The notes beneath the pieces are model-generated. The model was given only the letters and a program-made list of their open reading frames with translations, was not told the origin of the DNA and ran no database searches. A stretch of 64,000 bases of DNA from Victivallis lenta (lineage in GTDB: Bacteria > Verrucomicrobiota > Lentisphaeria > Victivallales > Victivallaceae). Made by a program: the position numbers and the translations under genes. Of this stretch, positions 43,483 to 52,232 are shown in pieces (within the stretch, counting starts at the first letter, position 1; every line of letters begins with the position of its first letter). Where the stretch lies: assembly GCF_009695545.1 (NCBI RefSeq), contig NZ_VUNS01000010.1:1-64000 (forward strand), in the 5' to 3' direction.

Positions 43483-43724
43483 GGCGCATCCTTCCTCAGC
43501 TTGGAATCGAGCAGGTCGATCAGGGTTTCGGAGTCGACCTGCTCGAATGCTTCGCCGTCGATCGAGAGGTTCGGGCCGGAACGGCATCTGCCGACGCAGC
43601 CGCGGCCGTTGAGCGCGCAGTCGATCTTGTATCTGGCGAGATACTCCTCGATGATTTTCAGATTGCGCTTGTTGCCGCGCGCGAAACAGGAGCTGCCCAT
43701 GCAGATGGTGATCGTGTGTTTCAT
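43479..43724 (-). CDS. Thioredoxin-fold [2Fe-2S] ferredoxin, HydS module copy 2
   Basis: An 81-residue paralogue of the protein at 34218: CMGSSCFARGN and CVGRCRSG supply four cluster cysteines. Overlaps rex upstream and hydS downstream by 4 nt each, which predicts equimolar, coupled synthesis of Rex, ferredoxin and HydS. Confidence 0.85.
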   Translation of the reverse strand: MKHTITICMGSSCFARGNKRNLKIIEEYLARYKIDCALNGRGCVGRCRSGPNLSIDGEAFEQVDSETLIDLLDSKLRKDAP

Positions 43725-44386
43725 TGCTTATCCTCCCCGCAGCCGTCGATTTCGCGCAGTCTCCGGGCCAGTTTGACCGACAGCACCGCGAAATCACCGG
43801 CGAGATTGACCTTCTGCCGGATGATATCCTCCGGCAGCAGCAGTGTGTGCCCGGTGAAATTCCAGATGGCGAGAATTCCGGCCTCGACCATCTTTTCGGC
43901 GACCTCCTGGGCGGCATCGTCCGGCACGCAGAGAATCGCCATGCGGATCTGAAGCCGCCGCGTCAGGTGCGGAAATTCAGCGAAGTCGAAGACCGGCACA
44001 TCGTGAACGAGCGTATCTTTCGGAACCGGTCCCTTGTCGAAGGCCGCGATGATTTTGAGCCCGTAGTCCGCGAAGCCGCGGTAGCCGAGCAGCGCCGTGC
44101 CGAGGTGGCCGGTACCGACCAGGAACGCTTCGGAGGCGTTTTTCCAGCCGAGAAAGCTCTCGAGCGCGTCGATGAGCGGTTCGACCTGATAACCGACGCC
44201 GGGCGAACCGGCGGCTCCGATCATCTCGAGGTCTTTGCGCACGCTGATCGCGTCGATCCGGAGCGCGCGGGCCAGGACCGGGCTCGTGGCGTGCAGCCGG
44301 CCGGCGGCCTGCAGCTTCTTGAGTTCGCGCAGGTAGGCCGGGAGGCGCTTGAGAGCGGGAATGCTGAAAACCTGGGGTTTGGCCAT
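43721..44386 (-). CDS. rex: Redox-sensing transcriptional repressor Rex
   Basis: A 221-residue Rex protein. The winged-helix domain (about 1-80) has IPALKRLPAYLRELKKLQAAGR and ALRIDAISVRKDLEMIG. A Rossmann domain (about 85-205; FLVGTGHLGTALLGY) follows, with a helix that swaps in the dimer. Rex binds DNA at low NADH/NAD and releases it when NADH rises, derepressing fermentative genes. ATG 44386 follows GGAG at 9 nt. It heads the coupled operon with the second HydS module, a direct genetic tie between NADH sensing and hydrogenase sensing. Likely targets include adhE, hydA and its own operon. Confidence 0.92.
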   Translation of the reverse strand: MAKPQVFSIPALKRLPAYLRELKKLQAAGRLHATSPVLARALRIDAISVRKDLEMIGAAGSPGVGYQVEPLIDALESFLGWKNASEAFLVGTGHLGTALLGYRGFADYGLKIIAAFDKGPVPKDTLVHDVPVFDFAEFPHLTRRLQIRMAILCVPDDAAQEVAEKMVEAGILAIWNFTGHTLLLPEDIIRQKVNLAGDFAVLSVKLARRLREIDGCGEDKQ

Positions 44387-44400
44387 ATCGTTCTCCATAT

Positions 44401-44436
44401 TTATATCAAGATAACCGCCCCGCGCCCGGTTGTCAA
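44401..44436 (-). promoter_or_regulatory. rex promoter with overlapping dyad
   Basis: Minus-strand TTGACA (44431-44436), 17-nt spacer, TATCTT (44408-44413). The -10 lies in the imperfect palindrome TTATCTTGATATAA (44401-44414), a plausible site for autoregulation. Confidence 0.6.
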
Positions 44437-44477
44437 GTCCCGTCGCCGGATTTTTTGCAAGACCGCCGGGAATGGCG

Positions 44478-45443
44478 TCAGCTCCCGCGCAGGTCGCGGC
44501 TGCGGGCGGCGAGTCCGCAGTATTCGCAGTAGCGGTCGAAGAGCGCGCCGGCGGCCGGATACATGCTGTTCGGGCTCATGAAGTGCGAAAACTCGAAGGT
44601 GATCCCTTCGCTGATTCCGGCGGCTTCGGCGGATTCGAGCTTCCAGAGAAATTTTTCCCACTTGATCGGCGGGAAACGCCACGGCATGTCGCGGTCGAAG
44701 CTCTCGATGTTGCTCCAGCAGCGGATATGGTTCGCATCGGCGAGTTCGCGGGTGACGGTCAGGTATTCGGCGAGCTCGGGATAGTCGACGTGGCCGTCCT
44801 GGAACGCGGTGATGTCGACCGCGCCGGCGATGTCGCGGAAGATCCGGCCCCAGTGTTCGGCGTGAAGCTCCGGCGTCAGCCGCAGCGCGTTCGGGTCGCA
44901 GGTCGCGGCGGCGGCCTTGACGCCGGCGAAATACGGGGAGATCAGCGTCGGCTTGTTGCCGGAGACCTTCTTGGCGTGGCTGCCGAGGGTCTGGAACAGT
45001 TCGATCGTGCCGGGCTCGTTCGAGCAGACCTCATGCGTCAGATACCAGCCGGCGAACGCCTTGCGGTGACCGTACCTGGCCTGCAGCTCGTCGATGACGT
45101 CGAGGTTGATCCTGATTTCATCGAGGTACTGCTCCCGGCTCCAGTCGATGCAGTTGCCGGGGTTGCAGTGCCAGGTGCCGGCGAAGAATTCGAAGCCGTG
45201 TTTTTCGGAGAGTTCGAGGAAGAGGTCCACAAGGTCGATCGGGGGCCGGTGCTTGACGCCGCGGCGCGGAATCACCTCCGACGGGTAGGCCATGAAATAT
45301 CCGCTGGCGCAGCGGATCAGCACGACCCGGCGGATGCCCATCGCTTTCATGGCGGCAAAATCGCGGTCCCACTCGTCGCGTCCCCAGTTGTGATGCGGGA
45401 TGTCGAACGAAATTTCATCGAGGAACGTTGCGGTGATTCTCAT
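44478..45443 (-). CDS. DUF4434-like TIM-barrel protein
   Basis: A 321-residue cytoplasmic protein opening MRITATFLDEISFDIPHHNWGRDEWDRDF, the typical start of DUF4434-type putative glycosidase-like barrels. Candidate active-site acids lie in GWYLTHEVCS and the later CWSNIESFDRD. No signal peptide, so it would act on an imported sugar. RBS AAGGACC. It is divergent from the GntR regulator at 45768 and shares operator-like repeats with it. Confidence 0.7.
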   Translation of the reverse strand: MRITATFLDEISFDIPHHNWGRDEWDRDFAAMKAMGIRRVVLIRCASGYFMAYPSEVIPRRGVKHRPPIDLVDLFLELSEKHGFEFFAGTWHCNPGNCIDWSREQYLDEIRINLDVIDELQARYGHRKAFAGWYLTHEVCSNEPGTIELFQTLGSHAKKVSGNKPTLISPYFAGVKAAAATCDPNALRLTPELHAEHWGRIFRDIAGAVDITAFQDGHVDYPELAEYLTVTRELADANHIRCWSNIESFDRDMPWRFPPIKWEKFLWKLESAEAAGISEGITFEFSHFMSPNSMYPAAGALFDRYCEYCGLAARSRDLRGS

Positions 45444-45487
45444 GATCGGTCCTTTCTTCCGGCTGTTGATTCCGCGTGTTGCTGTAA

Positions 45488-45516
45488 AGTATAGCAGAGG
45501 ATCGTGCGAAAGGCAA
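45488..45516 (-). promoter_or_regulatory. Promoter of DUF4434-like gene
   Basis: Minus-strand TTGCCT (45511-45516), 17-nt spacer, TATACT (45488-45493), 45 nt before the start codon. Confidence 0.65.
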
Positions 45517-45767
45517 ATTGTCTACTCTGTATTTCTTGTGTTTTTTTATGATAAAAGCATATAATATGTATAGAATGTATATAGACAATTTGATTTGCAT
45601 TTTGTATTGCAGTACGAAGCGTGTCCGGTTCGGAAAAGGGTGGGTTTCCGGGGATTTGTCTGTTTTTTATGAAAAAAATGCTCTTTTTTATCGAATTGCT
45701 ATTGACATTTTGCTTTGAAATGTCCATAATATATACAAACGAAATAACCCGATAAGAGATAGACAAT
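45514..45767. promoter_or_regulatory. TAGACAAT-type operator sites in divergent intergenic region
   Basis: An 11-bp perfect inverted repeat, CAAATTGTCTA (45514-45524) and TAGACAATTTG (45582-45592), and a third TAGACAAT (45760-45767) just before the regulator start codon. The first covers the -35 of the DUF4434-like gene, the last blocks the ribosome-binding region of the regulator. The rest of the 324-nt region (45444-45767) is A+T-rich and has no gene. Confidence 0.55.
45702..45730 (+). promoter_or_regulatory. Promoter of GntR regulator
   Basis: Perfect TTGACA (45702-45707), 17-nt spacer, CATAAT (45725-45730). Confidence 0.65.
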
Positions 45768-46919
45768 ATGGAAACACCGGTATACAAAAGACTCGGCGAG
45801 ACCATCCGCCGGCGGATCAACGAGGGCGTGTATCCGCTCGGCAGCCAGCTGCCGACCGAACTTGAGATGGTCAACGAATTCAACGTCAGCCGCATGACCG
45901 TCAGCAAGGGGCTGACCGAACTCATCGAGGCGGGGATCATCAAGCGCATCCGCGGCAAGGGAACCTTCGTCTGCAGCCAGAAATTCGAGGCGATCGACAG
46001 CAAAAGCGAAATTCCGGTCATCAAGTGCATCCTGCCGGGGGCGATCTACGAGCAGTCGTTTGCAAGCAACGCCCTGCTTCAGGGGGTCTGCGCCGAACTC
46101 AAGAACACCCCCTATCAGACCGGCATCGCCTTCTGCGGCAATGAGGATGAAATTCTCGCCGAGCTCGGCAAGGCCGAATCCGACAACTGCGCCGGCTACA
46201 TCCTCTGGCCGCGGGAGTCGAAGCGCTTCTGCGAGGCGGTCGGCAAACTTCAGGCGGCCGGTTTCCCGCTGATTCTGCTTGACAGCTTCTTTCCCGAATA
46301 TCAGGGCGAATTCATCGGCACCGACAACTTCGCGGGGGCCGAAACCGCGGTCGACTGCCTCGTCGCGCACGGACACCGCCGCATCGGCTACCTGACGCTG
46401 ACGCCGGACCGCAGCAGCCTGGCGGAACGGCTCGCCGGATTCATCGCCGCTTCGACCCGGCACTGCCTGACTTTCGACCCGCGGCTGGTCGAGGTCATCC
46501 CGAACGATCCGCAGCTGCCGACGGAGAAGATTCCGGCGCACCGGAGCGAATTTTTGCGGGAAGCTTTCAAGCGGATGCTCGCCCTGCCGGAGGCGGAGCG
46601 GCCGACTGCGCTCTTTACGAGCCACGACTTCATCGCCATCGAACTGTTCCGGATCGCCGCCGAGACGGGCGTGAAGATTCCCGGGCAGCTTTCGCTGATC
46701 GGATTCGACAACATCGACTGCTCCGGCTGGCTGCCGGTTCCGCTGACCACCGTCGCGCATGACTTCGCCGGAATGGGCAGGCTCGCGGCGCGGCTGATGG
46801 TCTCCGGCTTCGGCCGGAACCGGGAACTGCCGCCTCTTCCCGAAGGGACGGCACCCCGCTACCGCGTCCGCCCGACCCTGATTGAGCGGAAGTCGGTGCG
46901 AACTCTTTCGCAGCCCTGA
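45768..46919 (+). CDS. GntR/LacI-type transcriptional regulator (AraR-like)
   Basis: A 383-residue regulator with a classical GntR winged helix (residues 5-70; YKRLGETIRRRINEGVYPLGSQLPTELEMVNEFNVSRMTVSKGLTEL in shorter blocks) and a LacI-type sugar-sensing domain (85-380; [27 protein letters not shown]). The layout is that of AraR-like repressors. It probably controls the divergent DUF4434-like gene and perhaps the pseudopilin operon 104 nt downstream. Confidence 0.87.
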   Translation: METPVYKRLGETIRRRINEGVYPLGSQLPTELEMVNEFNVSRMTVSKGLTELIEAGIIKRIRGKGTFVCSQKFEAIDSKSEIPVIKCILPGAIYEQSFASNALLQGVCAELKNTPYQTGIAFCGNEDEILAELGKAESDNCAGYILWPRESKRFCEAVGKLQAAGFPLILLDSFFPEYQGEFIGTDNFAGAETAVDCLVAHGHRRIGYLTLTPDRSSLAERLAGFIAASTRHCLTFDPRLVEVIPNDPQLPTEKIPAHRSEFLREAFKRMLALPEAERPTALFTSHDFIAIELFRIAAETGVKIPGQLSLIGFDNIDCSGWLPVPLTTVAHDFAGMGRLAARLMVSGFGRNRELPPLPEGTAPRYRVRPTLIERKSVRTLSQP

Positions 46920-47022
46920 AAACATTGGCGCGCCCCGGTGAAGGTGATTGGCCACACATTCCCTCCGGCGCGTTTCACCGTAAAACAACACTCTGAATGA
47001 TTGAACTTGAAAGGATTGCAAC

Positions 47023-47724
47023 ATGTTTGAAAGAACCGGACATTTCACCCCCCGCTTCACGTTGATCGAATTGCTGGTCGTCATTGCGATCATCGCGATT
47101 CTGGCCTCGATGCTGCTGCCCGCGCTGAACCGCGCCCGGGCAGCGGCCAAACAATCCAACTGCACCGGCAATTTGAAGCAGATGGCGACCGCCCAGCTGA
47201 TGTATGCGGATGCCGACAGGGGAAACCGCATTCCCTATGCGAATGCCTATGATTCGGAGATGGAGGCCAACCTGAGCTGGATTCGGCTGCTGATCGAGGG
47301 CGGGTATATCCCGAACAAGATGTTTGCATGTCCTTCTGATTCTTTTCGGGAGAAGCATCAGTATATGATTCTTGACGAAGTCGTTGCTGTTTCCTATGCG
47401 GAAAATGCGTATCTCTGCAGTAACAACCACTCTGAAAAGCTTCCGCTCAAGAAGATTGTGAAGCCCGGCATCACGTTTCTGGTCGGTGACGCGAATTACT
47501 CCCTGGCCAGCGGATACAACGCGGAAGAGCGCAGTGTGATCGCCAATGCGAACACCTTGAATAAATGTGAGAAAAGCTCCATCATCCAGCCGGCGCTTTC
47601 TCCGCATGGCGGCCGCAGCGTGATCGGCTTTGCCGATGGCCATGTCGGCGCCCTCGTGCAGTCGAAAATCATGCAGGTCAACAATAACGACGAGCTGATC
47701 TTTTCGGAAAAGTGGGGCTGGTAA
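47023..47724 (+). CDS. Type II secretion-like pseudopilin (H-X9-DG family), cassette 6
   Basis: A 233-residue protein whose leader is longer than in the others ([20 protein letters not shown]), followed by the helix to [13 protein letters not shown] and C-terminal [13 protein letters not shown]. Arg precedes the presumed cleavage point. AAAGGA before ATG. The gene stands between the GntR regulator and the 993-aa hydrolase. Confidence 0.85.
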   Translation: MFERTGHFTPRFTLIELLVVIAIIAILASMLLPALNRARAAAKQSNCTGNLKQMATAQLMYADADRGNRIPYANAYDSEMEANLSWIRLLIEGGYIPNKMFACPSDSFREKHQYMILDEVVAVSYAENAYLCSNNHSEKLPLKKIVKPGITFLVGDANYSLASGYNAEERSVIANANTLNKCEKSSIIQPALSPHGGRSVIGFADGHVGALVQSKIMQVNNNDELIFSEKWGW

Positions 47725-47794
47725 GCTCTGTCGCCGCGCCTCCGTCCGGTTTCCGGGAGGAGGGCGGGCCATCAATTGTCAAGGATTTTCAACG

Positions 47795-50776
47795 ATGAGA
47801 CTCAAGCATATTGCAACCGGCGTCTCCTTCCTCGGCGCGGTTTGTGTCCTGGCTGCCGCGGACTTTCGGATTCCGGCGGAAACGCTCAGGGGAGGGGCCA
47901 TTGCTCCGCCCGGCGTCGATCAGGTGGACGGGGAGCTCGGCAACCTCCCGCTCGAAAAATTCCGGGCGATCCGGGAACGGTTCACGCTGAACTTCGATTC
48001 GGATTCATTTCCGGAACACCCGGAAACGGTCGATATCGGAGTCAACCGCATGGTTTTCAGCGGATTCCGCCGCGCCTCGAAGGCCGGATACTTCATCTCC
48101 GCGCCGAATGCGCTCGTCGGTGCCGGGCGGGAGAAGACGGTCACGGCTTCGATCACTTTCGACCGGCCGGTCAAAGCGGCCGGCTTCGTGCTCCAGTTCA
48201 TGACCGGGACCGTCAAGGTGCGGTTCGTCGACGCGGACGGAGAAACGCTCCGGGAAATCGAGCAGAACGGGCAGGGCGACCCCTCCGGCAACGGGACCTG
48301 GGCGGATTATTTCGTCGGTTTCGAGAACTCCGGCGAATTCGGCCGGATCAAAAAAGTCGAATTCAGCCGCAGCAACCTCACGGCGGGCTCCATCCCGGAG
48401 TTCTCCCTCGACGACCTGTCGATCGTCGAGGGGGCGGAGCCGCTTGAAATCACGGCTCCCGAGCCGCGGAAGGTCGATGTCGCCCTGCTCGGAAGCGCCG
48501 GGGCCGCCAATGTCGCGCCGCAGCGCCCGGCGGGGAAACCGGCCGTTTCCCGGCACGGCGACGTTTTCACGCTCGAAAACGAGGTGGACGGAACCGCTTA
48601 CTCCTATACGCTGGATGCGGCGGCGGGACTCGCTTCCCTCACGGCCCGGACCAACGGCGCGGCGCCGCTCGCCGTCGGCCGCGGCTGGTCGTTCCGGCTC
48701 GGCGGGGAACCGGTCGGCTGGAAGCTCAGGCTGGCGGAGCTCTCCGGCGGCCGTGTGCTGCTCGCTTACGACTGGACGACGCCGACGCAGGTTTTCCCGG
48801 TGCAGGTCGTCCTGTCGCTCTCCGGCGGCACGCTCTGTCTCGAGCTCGCTTCGGAACAGGGCGGGCCGGTTGCGATCGACACGCCGGAACTCTCCGGCGT
48901 GCTGAAGCTCTCCGATGCGCACGACACGGCGATGCGCGGCATGGACCCGGTTGCGTTCCTCGGCTTCTCCGGCGACCTTTTCTTTGTGGCCGGTACGCGG
49001 CAGTTCTACTCATATTACGTGGATTGGACGAAATCCAACAGTACGGCGCCCTATCCGGAGCTCCATTATGCCCCGGCGGGGGGAAAGACCGCTCCGTTGA
49101 AGGAGACCATCGCCATCACGCTCTCCGACGCGCTGCCGAAGGTGCTGCCGACCATTCCGAATCCGGTCTCGCCGTACCGCGCGCAGATCGCCGGTTCGAT
49201 GGTCATGGAGTTCTGGTACGGCCATTTCGACGAGTTGTCCGAGCTGCTCGAACAATATCATCGCTACGGTATGGACAATCTGGTCGTCCTGATGCACCGC
49301 TGGCAGAATGCCGGGTTCGACCGCAAATATCCTTCGGTCATGCCGCCGTCGCCGTCGCGCGGCGGGCTCGAATCGCTGCGCGCCGCCGCCGCCGTTGCCC
49401 GGCGGAACGGGCAGACGCTCGCACTGCACGAGAACTACAAGGATTTCTACCCGGACTCTCCGCAGTGGAACGAAGCCGATCTGCTCGTCCGGCACGACGG
49501 CACGTACCAGGATGCCTGGGCCGACTCCAAGGAGCTGGCGCCGTCGAAAATCCGCAAATACGCCGAGCCGATGATGAACCGGATCAGGCGGGAGATCGGC
49601 ACGAACGGCTGTTTTCTCGACGTCCACAGTACGCATCTGCCGTGGTGGCGGGTCGATTTCCGGCCCGGCGCGCCCGGAGCGGGGACCATGCGGGGGACGC
49701 TTCTGCCGACCAACCGGCTCTGGCAGCTGGCGCGCGATGTCTACGGCGGGCCGGTGTTCGGGGAGTCCTACGCGCTCTCGAGCTGGATTCACTCCGGCAA
49801 CATCGATTCGGTCATGGGGCAGGCAAAACACAACTCCAGCCTGATCCTGGACTTTCTGCTGATGAAGATCCGGCCGCTGGCAACCTGGCACGGTGCCGGT
49901 TACTTCGAGCGCTGGAATCCGCGCGGCTATGTCGCCGACTGGCAGAACTGCCCGCTGCCGGCTCCCGAATACGCCCGCTACTCCCTGCAGGAGGTCGCTT
50001 TCCTGACCGCTCCGACCATGGATGACAAGATCAAACGCGAAATCCTGCCCGCCGCAGTCAACTATTACCAGAAGCGGCGGCTGGTTCACCGTCTGAATCC
50101 GCAGCCCGTCACGGAGATCGCTTATTATACGGCCGGCGGCGGATGCCTGACCTCCAGCGAAGCGGTGCTTCGCCCGAAGGCGGAGATTCAGCGGCTGCGC
50201 GAAACCTTCGCCGACGGTTCCGAACTGTATCTGAACTTCTCGGACAAGCCCTGGGTGATCGGCGGCAGGCAGATCGAACCGCTCGGCTTTTATGCATCCG
50301 GCCCCGGCTTCGAAGCCGAAACCGGCCGGAAGGACGGCCTCTGGTTCGACTGGTACGGCGATGCGGACGGCTGCTTCCTGAACGCCCGCAACTACGACTG
50401 GCTGATGGAACCGAAGGGAACCGCCGCGATGGGACGCGGGCCGGAGGGGGCCGAACCGCAGTTTGCGAACCGCGGCGACGCGGTCGTGAAGCACGGTCCG
50501 CTTGCGACGGATACCGCCGTCGCAGTCATGAGGGAGGCGGACGGCTCCCGGAGAATCCGCTTCTTTCCGCAGAAGCAGATGGGATTCGTCTCGATCGACC
50601 TTGCGGCGTCCGGCTTCGAACCGGCGGAGGTCGTTGCGCTTGACGCGGAGGGCAATCCGGTCGCCGGCAGCCTCGACGGGGTGGAACGCGGTTCCGGCAC
50701 GCTGACGATCCGGCACCGCGATCCGCGCGTCTGGTCGTTCCGGCTGACTCCGGGGAAGGGGCGGACCGGAAGATGA
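47795..50776 (+). CDS. Large secreted glycoside hydrolase-like protein (993 aa)
   Basis: Signal peptide (MRLKHIATGVSFLGAVCVLAAA), then a lectin-like beta domain (about 55-215; FDRPVKAAGFVLQFMTG, FSLDDLSIVEG). A beta-sandwich domain follows (about 240-420) and then a TIM-barrel-like region (about 430-760; LALHENYKDFYPD, GCFLDVHSTHLPWW, GPVFGESYALSSW) and C-terminal beta domains. The barrel recalls GH101/DUF5696-type enzymes: Asp in FLDVHST and Glu in FGESYA are candidate catalytic acids. The family is not certain. It overlaps the GPH symporter gene by 4 nt, so product release and import are coupled genetically. Confidence 0.7.
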   Translation: MRLKHIATGVSFLGAVCVLAAADFRIPAETLRGGAIAPPGVDQVDGELGNLPLEKFRAIRERFTLNFDSDSFPEHPETVDIGVNRMVFSGFRRASKAGYFISAPNALVGAGREKTVTASITFDRPVKAAGFVLQFMTGTVKVRFVDADGETLREIEQNGQGDPSGNGTWADYFVGFENSGEFGRIKKVEFSRSNLTAGSIPEFSLDDLSIVEGAEPLEITAPEPRKVDVALLGSAGAANVAPQRPAGKPAVSRHGDVFTLENEVDGTAYSYTLDAAAGLASLTARTNGAAPLAVGRGWSFRLGGEPVGWKLRLAELSGGRVLLAYDWTTPTQVFPVQVVLSLSGGTLCLELASEQGGPVAIDTPELSGVLKLSDAHDTAMRGMDPVAFLGFSGDLFFVAGTRQFYSYYVDWTKSNSTAPYPELHYAPAGGKTAPLKETIAITLSDALPKVLPTIPNPVSPYRAQIAGSMVMEFWYGHFDELSELLEQYHRYGMDNLVVLMHRWQNAGFDRKYPSVMPPSPSRGGLESLRAAAAVARRNGQTLALHENYKDFYPDSPQWNEADLLVRHDGTYQDAWADSKELAPSKIRKYAEPMMNRIRREIGTNGCFLDVHSTHLPWWRVDFRPGAPGAGTMRGTLLPTNRLWQLARDVYGGPVFGESYALSSWIHSGNIDSVMGQAKHNSSLILDFLLMKIRPLATWHGAGYFERWNPRGYVADWQNCPLPAPEYARYSLQEVAFLTAPTMDDKIKREILPAAVNYYQKRRLVHRLNPQPVTEIAYYTAGGGCLTSSEAVLRPKAEIQRLRETFADGSELYLNFSDKPWVIGGRQIEPLGFYASGPGFEAETGRKDGLWFDWYGDADGCFLNARNYDWLMEPKGTAAMGRGPEGAEPQFANRGDAVVKHGPLATDTAVAVMREADGSRRIRFFPQKQMGFVSIDLAASGFEPAEVVALDAEGNPVAGSLDGVERGSGTLTIRHRDPRVWSFRLTPGKGRTGR

Positions 50777-52173
50777 GCGGGCAAAGCAGCCAGGGGGATA
50801 AGCTCGGCCTCGGCGAAAAGCTCGCCTTCGGAGCCGGGAATATGAACAACCTCCTGATGAACAACATCCTGAACGTTCTCCTGAATCCGATCTACAACAT
50901 CGCGCTCGGCGTGAGCCCGGCGCTGGTCGGCTACGCGACGGCGATTCCGCGGCTGTGGGATGCGGTGACCGATCCGGTCGTCGGTTCGCTGTCGGACAAC
51001 TTCCGGTCGCGCTGGGGGCGCCGGAAGCCGTTCATGGTGCTCGGCGCCCTGATTTCCGCGTTGAGCCTCATCGCGATCTGGCTGGTTCCGCCGGTCTGGG
51101 GGGAGTATTCGAAGTTCCTCTACCTCATCGCGGTTTCGCTGGTGTTCTACACCGGCAATACGCTGTTTCTCGTGCCGTACACCGGGCTCGGGCTCGCGCT
51201 CAGCGACGATTACCGGGAGCGCACGAACCTCTTCGCCTACAAAGCGGTGGTTGATGCGCTCGGCGGATTCCTGATTCCGTGGTTCTACTGGCTGGTGACC
51301 CGCCCGTGCTTCGAAAGCACACTGCACGGCACTCGGGTCCTGAGCCTCGGGCTGGCCGTCTGGATCATCCTCTTCGCGGCGATTCCGCTCTGTTTCTGCC
51401 GGGAGCGTTACGACCGGAGCATCGCCCGCCAGGAGAAGGTGCCGATCCTGAAGGGAATCGCCGAAACCATGCGCAACCGCCCGTTCCTGCTGCTGACGCT
51501 GTCGGTGACGCTGATGTTCTTCGGGTTTTACGCATCGAGCGCGCTCGGCATGTACCTGAACATCTACTACATCTTCGGCGGCGTCGAGAAGGACGCTTCG
51601 ACCTATGTCGGGCTCAGCGGCACACTCTGGAAGGTTTCGTCGCTGGCCGCGCTCCCGGTCATCGTGCTCATCAGCCGGAGGTTCGACAAGCGGAACACCT
51701 TTGTCGTCTCGATGATCCTTTCGCTGTTCGGCGCAGTCGGCGGCTGGTGGTGCATCGATCCGGAACGGCCGTGGCTGCAGGTGCTGCCCTCCATCCTTTA
51801 CGGACCCGGCATCAGCTGCGTGCTCATGCTCTGCGACTCGATGCTGGCGGACATCTGCGACCTTGACGAGCTGCGCGGCGGCGTTCGCCGCGAGGCGATG
51901 TTCGGAGCGATCTACGGATGGTTCACGAAGGTGGGTCTGACCATCGCGCTCGCTCTCTCCGGGCTGCTCCTGGTCTGCACCGGGTTCGATGTGAAGTTCG
52001 GCGCCGGCCAGCCGGAGGGAACGGTCTTTCTGATGCGCGTTCTCGCCGTCACGGTCCCCGCCTCCGGCATGCTGACCGCAATTCTGCTGATGGCCGGCTA
52101 CCGGCTCAACGCCGGCCGCATGGCGGAGGTGAAGCGGGAACTCGACGCGCGTCGGCGCGGCAGCCGGAGTTAA
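50773..52173 (+). CDS. GPH-family glycoside/hexuronide:cation symporter
   Basis: A 466-residue MFS-type transporter with about 12 membrane helices. The N-terminal LGEKLAFGAGNMNNLLMNN, the loop SDNFRSRWGRRKPFMVLGA and the central break are typical of MelB/XylP-like symporters that import glycosides or uronides with Na+ or H+. It starts inside the stop codon of the hydrolase gene (ATGA) and probably imports that enzyme's product. Confidence 0.88.
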   Translation: MSGQSSQGDKLGLGEKLAFGAGNMNNLLMNNILNVLLNPIYNIALGVSPALVGYATAIPRLWDAVTDPVVGSLSDNFRSRWGRRKPFMVLGALISALSLIAIWLVPPVWGEYSKFLYLIAVSLVFYTGNTLFLVPYTGLGLALSDDYRERTNLFAYKAVVDALGGFLIPWFYWLVTRPCFESTLHGTRVLSLGLAVWIILFAAIPLCFCRERYDRSIARQEKVPILKGIAETMRNRPFLLLTLSVTLMFFGFYASSALGMYLNIYYIFGGVEKDASTYVGLSGTLWKVSSLAALPVIVLISRRFDKRNTFVVSMILSLFGAVGGWWCIDPERPWLQVLPSILYGPGISCVLMLCDSMLADICDLDELRGGVRREAMFGAIYGWFTKVGLTIALALSGLLLVCTGFDVKFGAGQPEGTVFLMRVLAVTVPASGMLTAILLMAGYRLNAGRMAEVKRELDARRRGSRS

Positions 52174-52232
52174 CCCGGACCCGCTTTCCGGCCGTGGGCC
52201 GCGGGAACCGGGGGAGCTCTGCGGCTCCGGCC

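Noticed and set aside
42298-43776. 492-codon plus-strand frame across hydS copy 2
   Set aside because: Antisense to a clear HydS; no domain or initiation signal.
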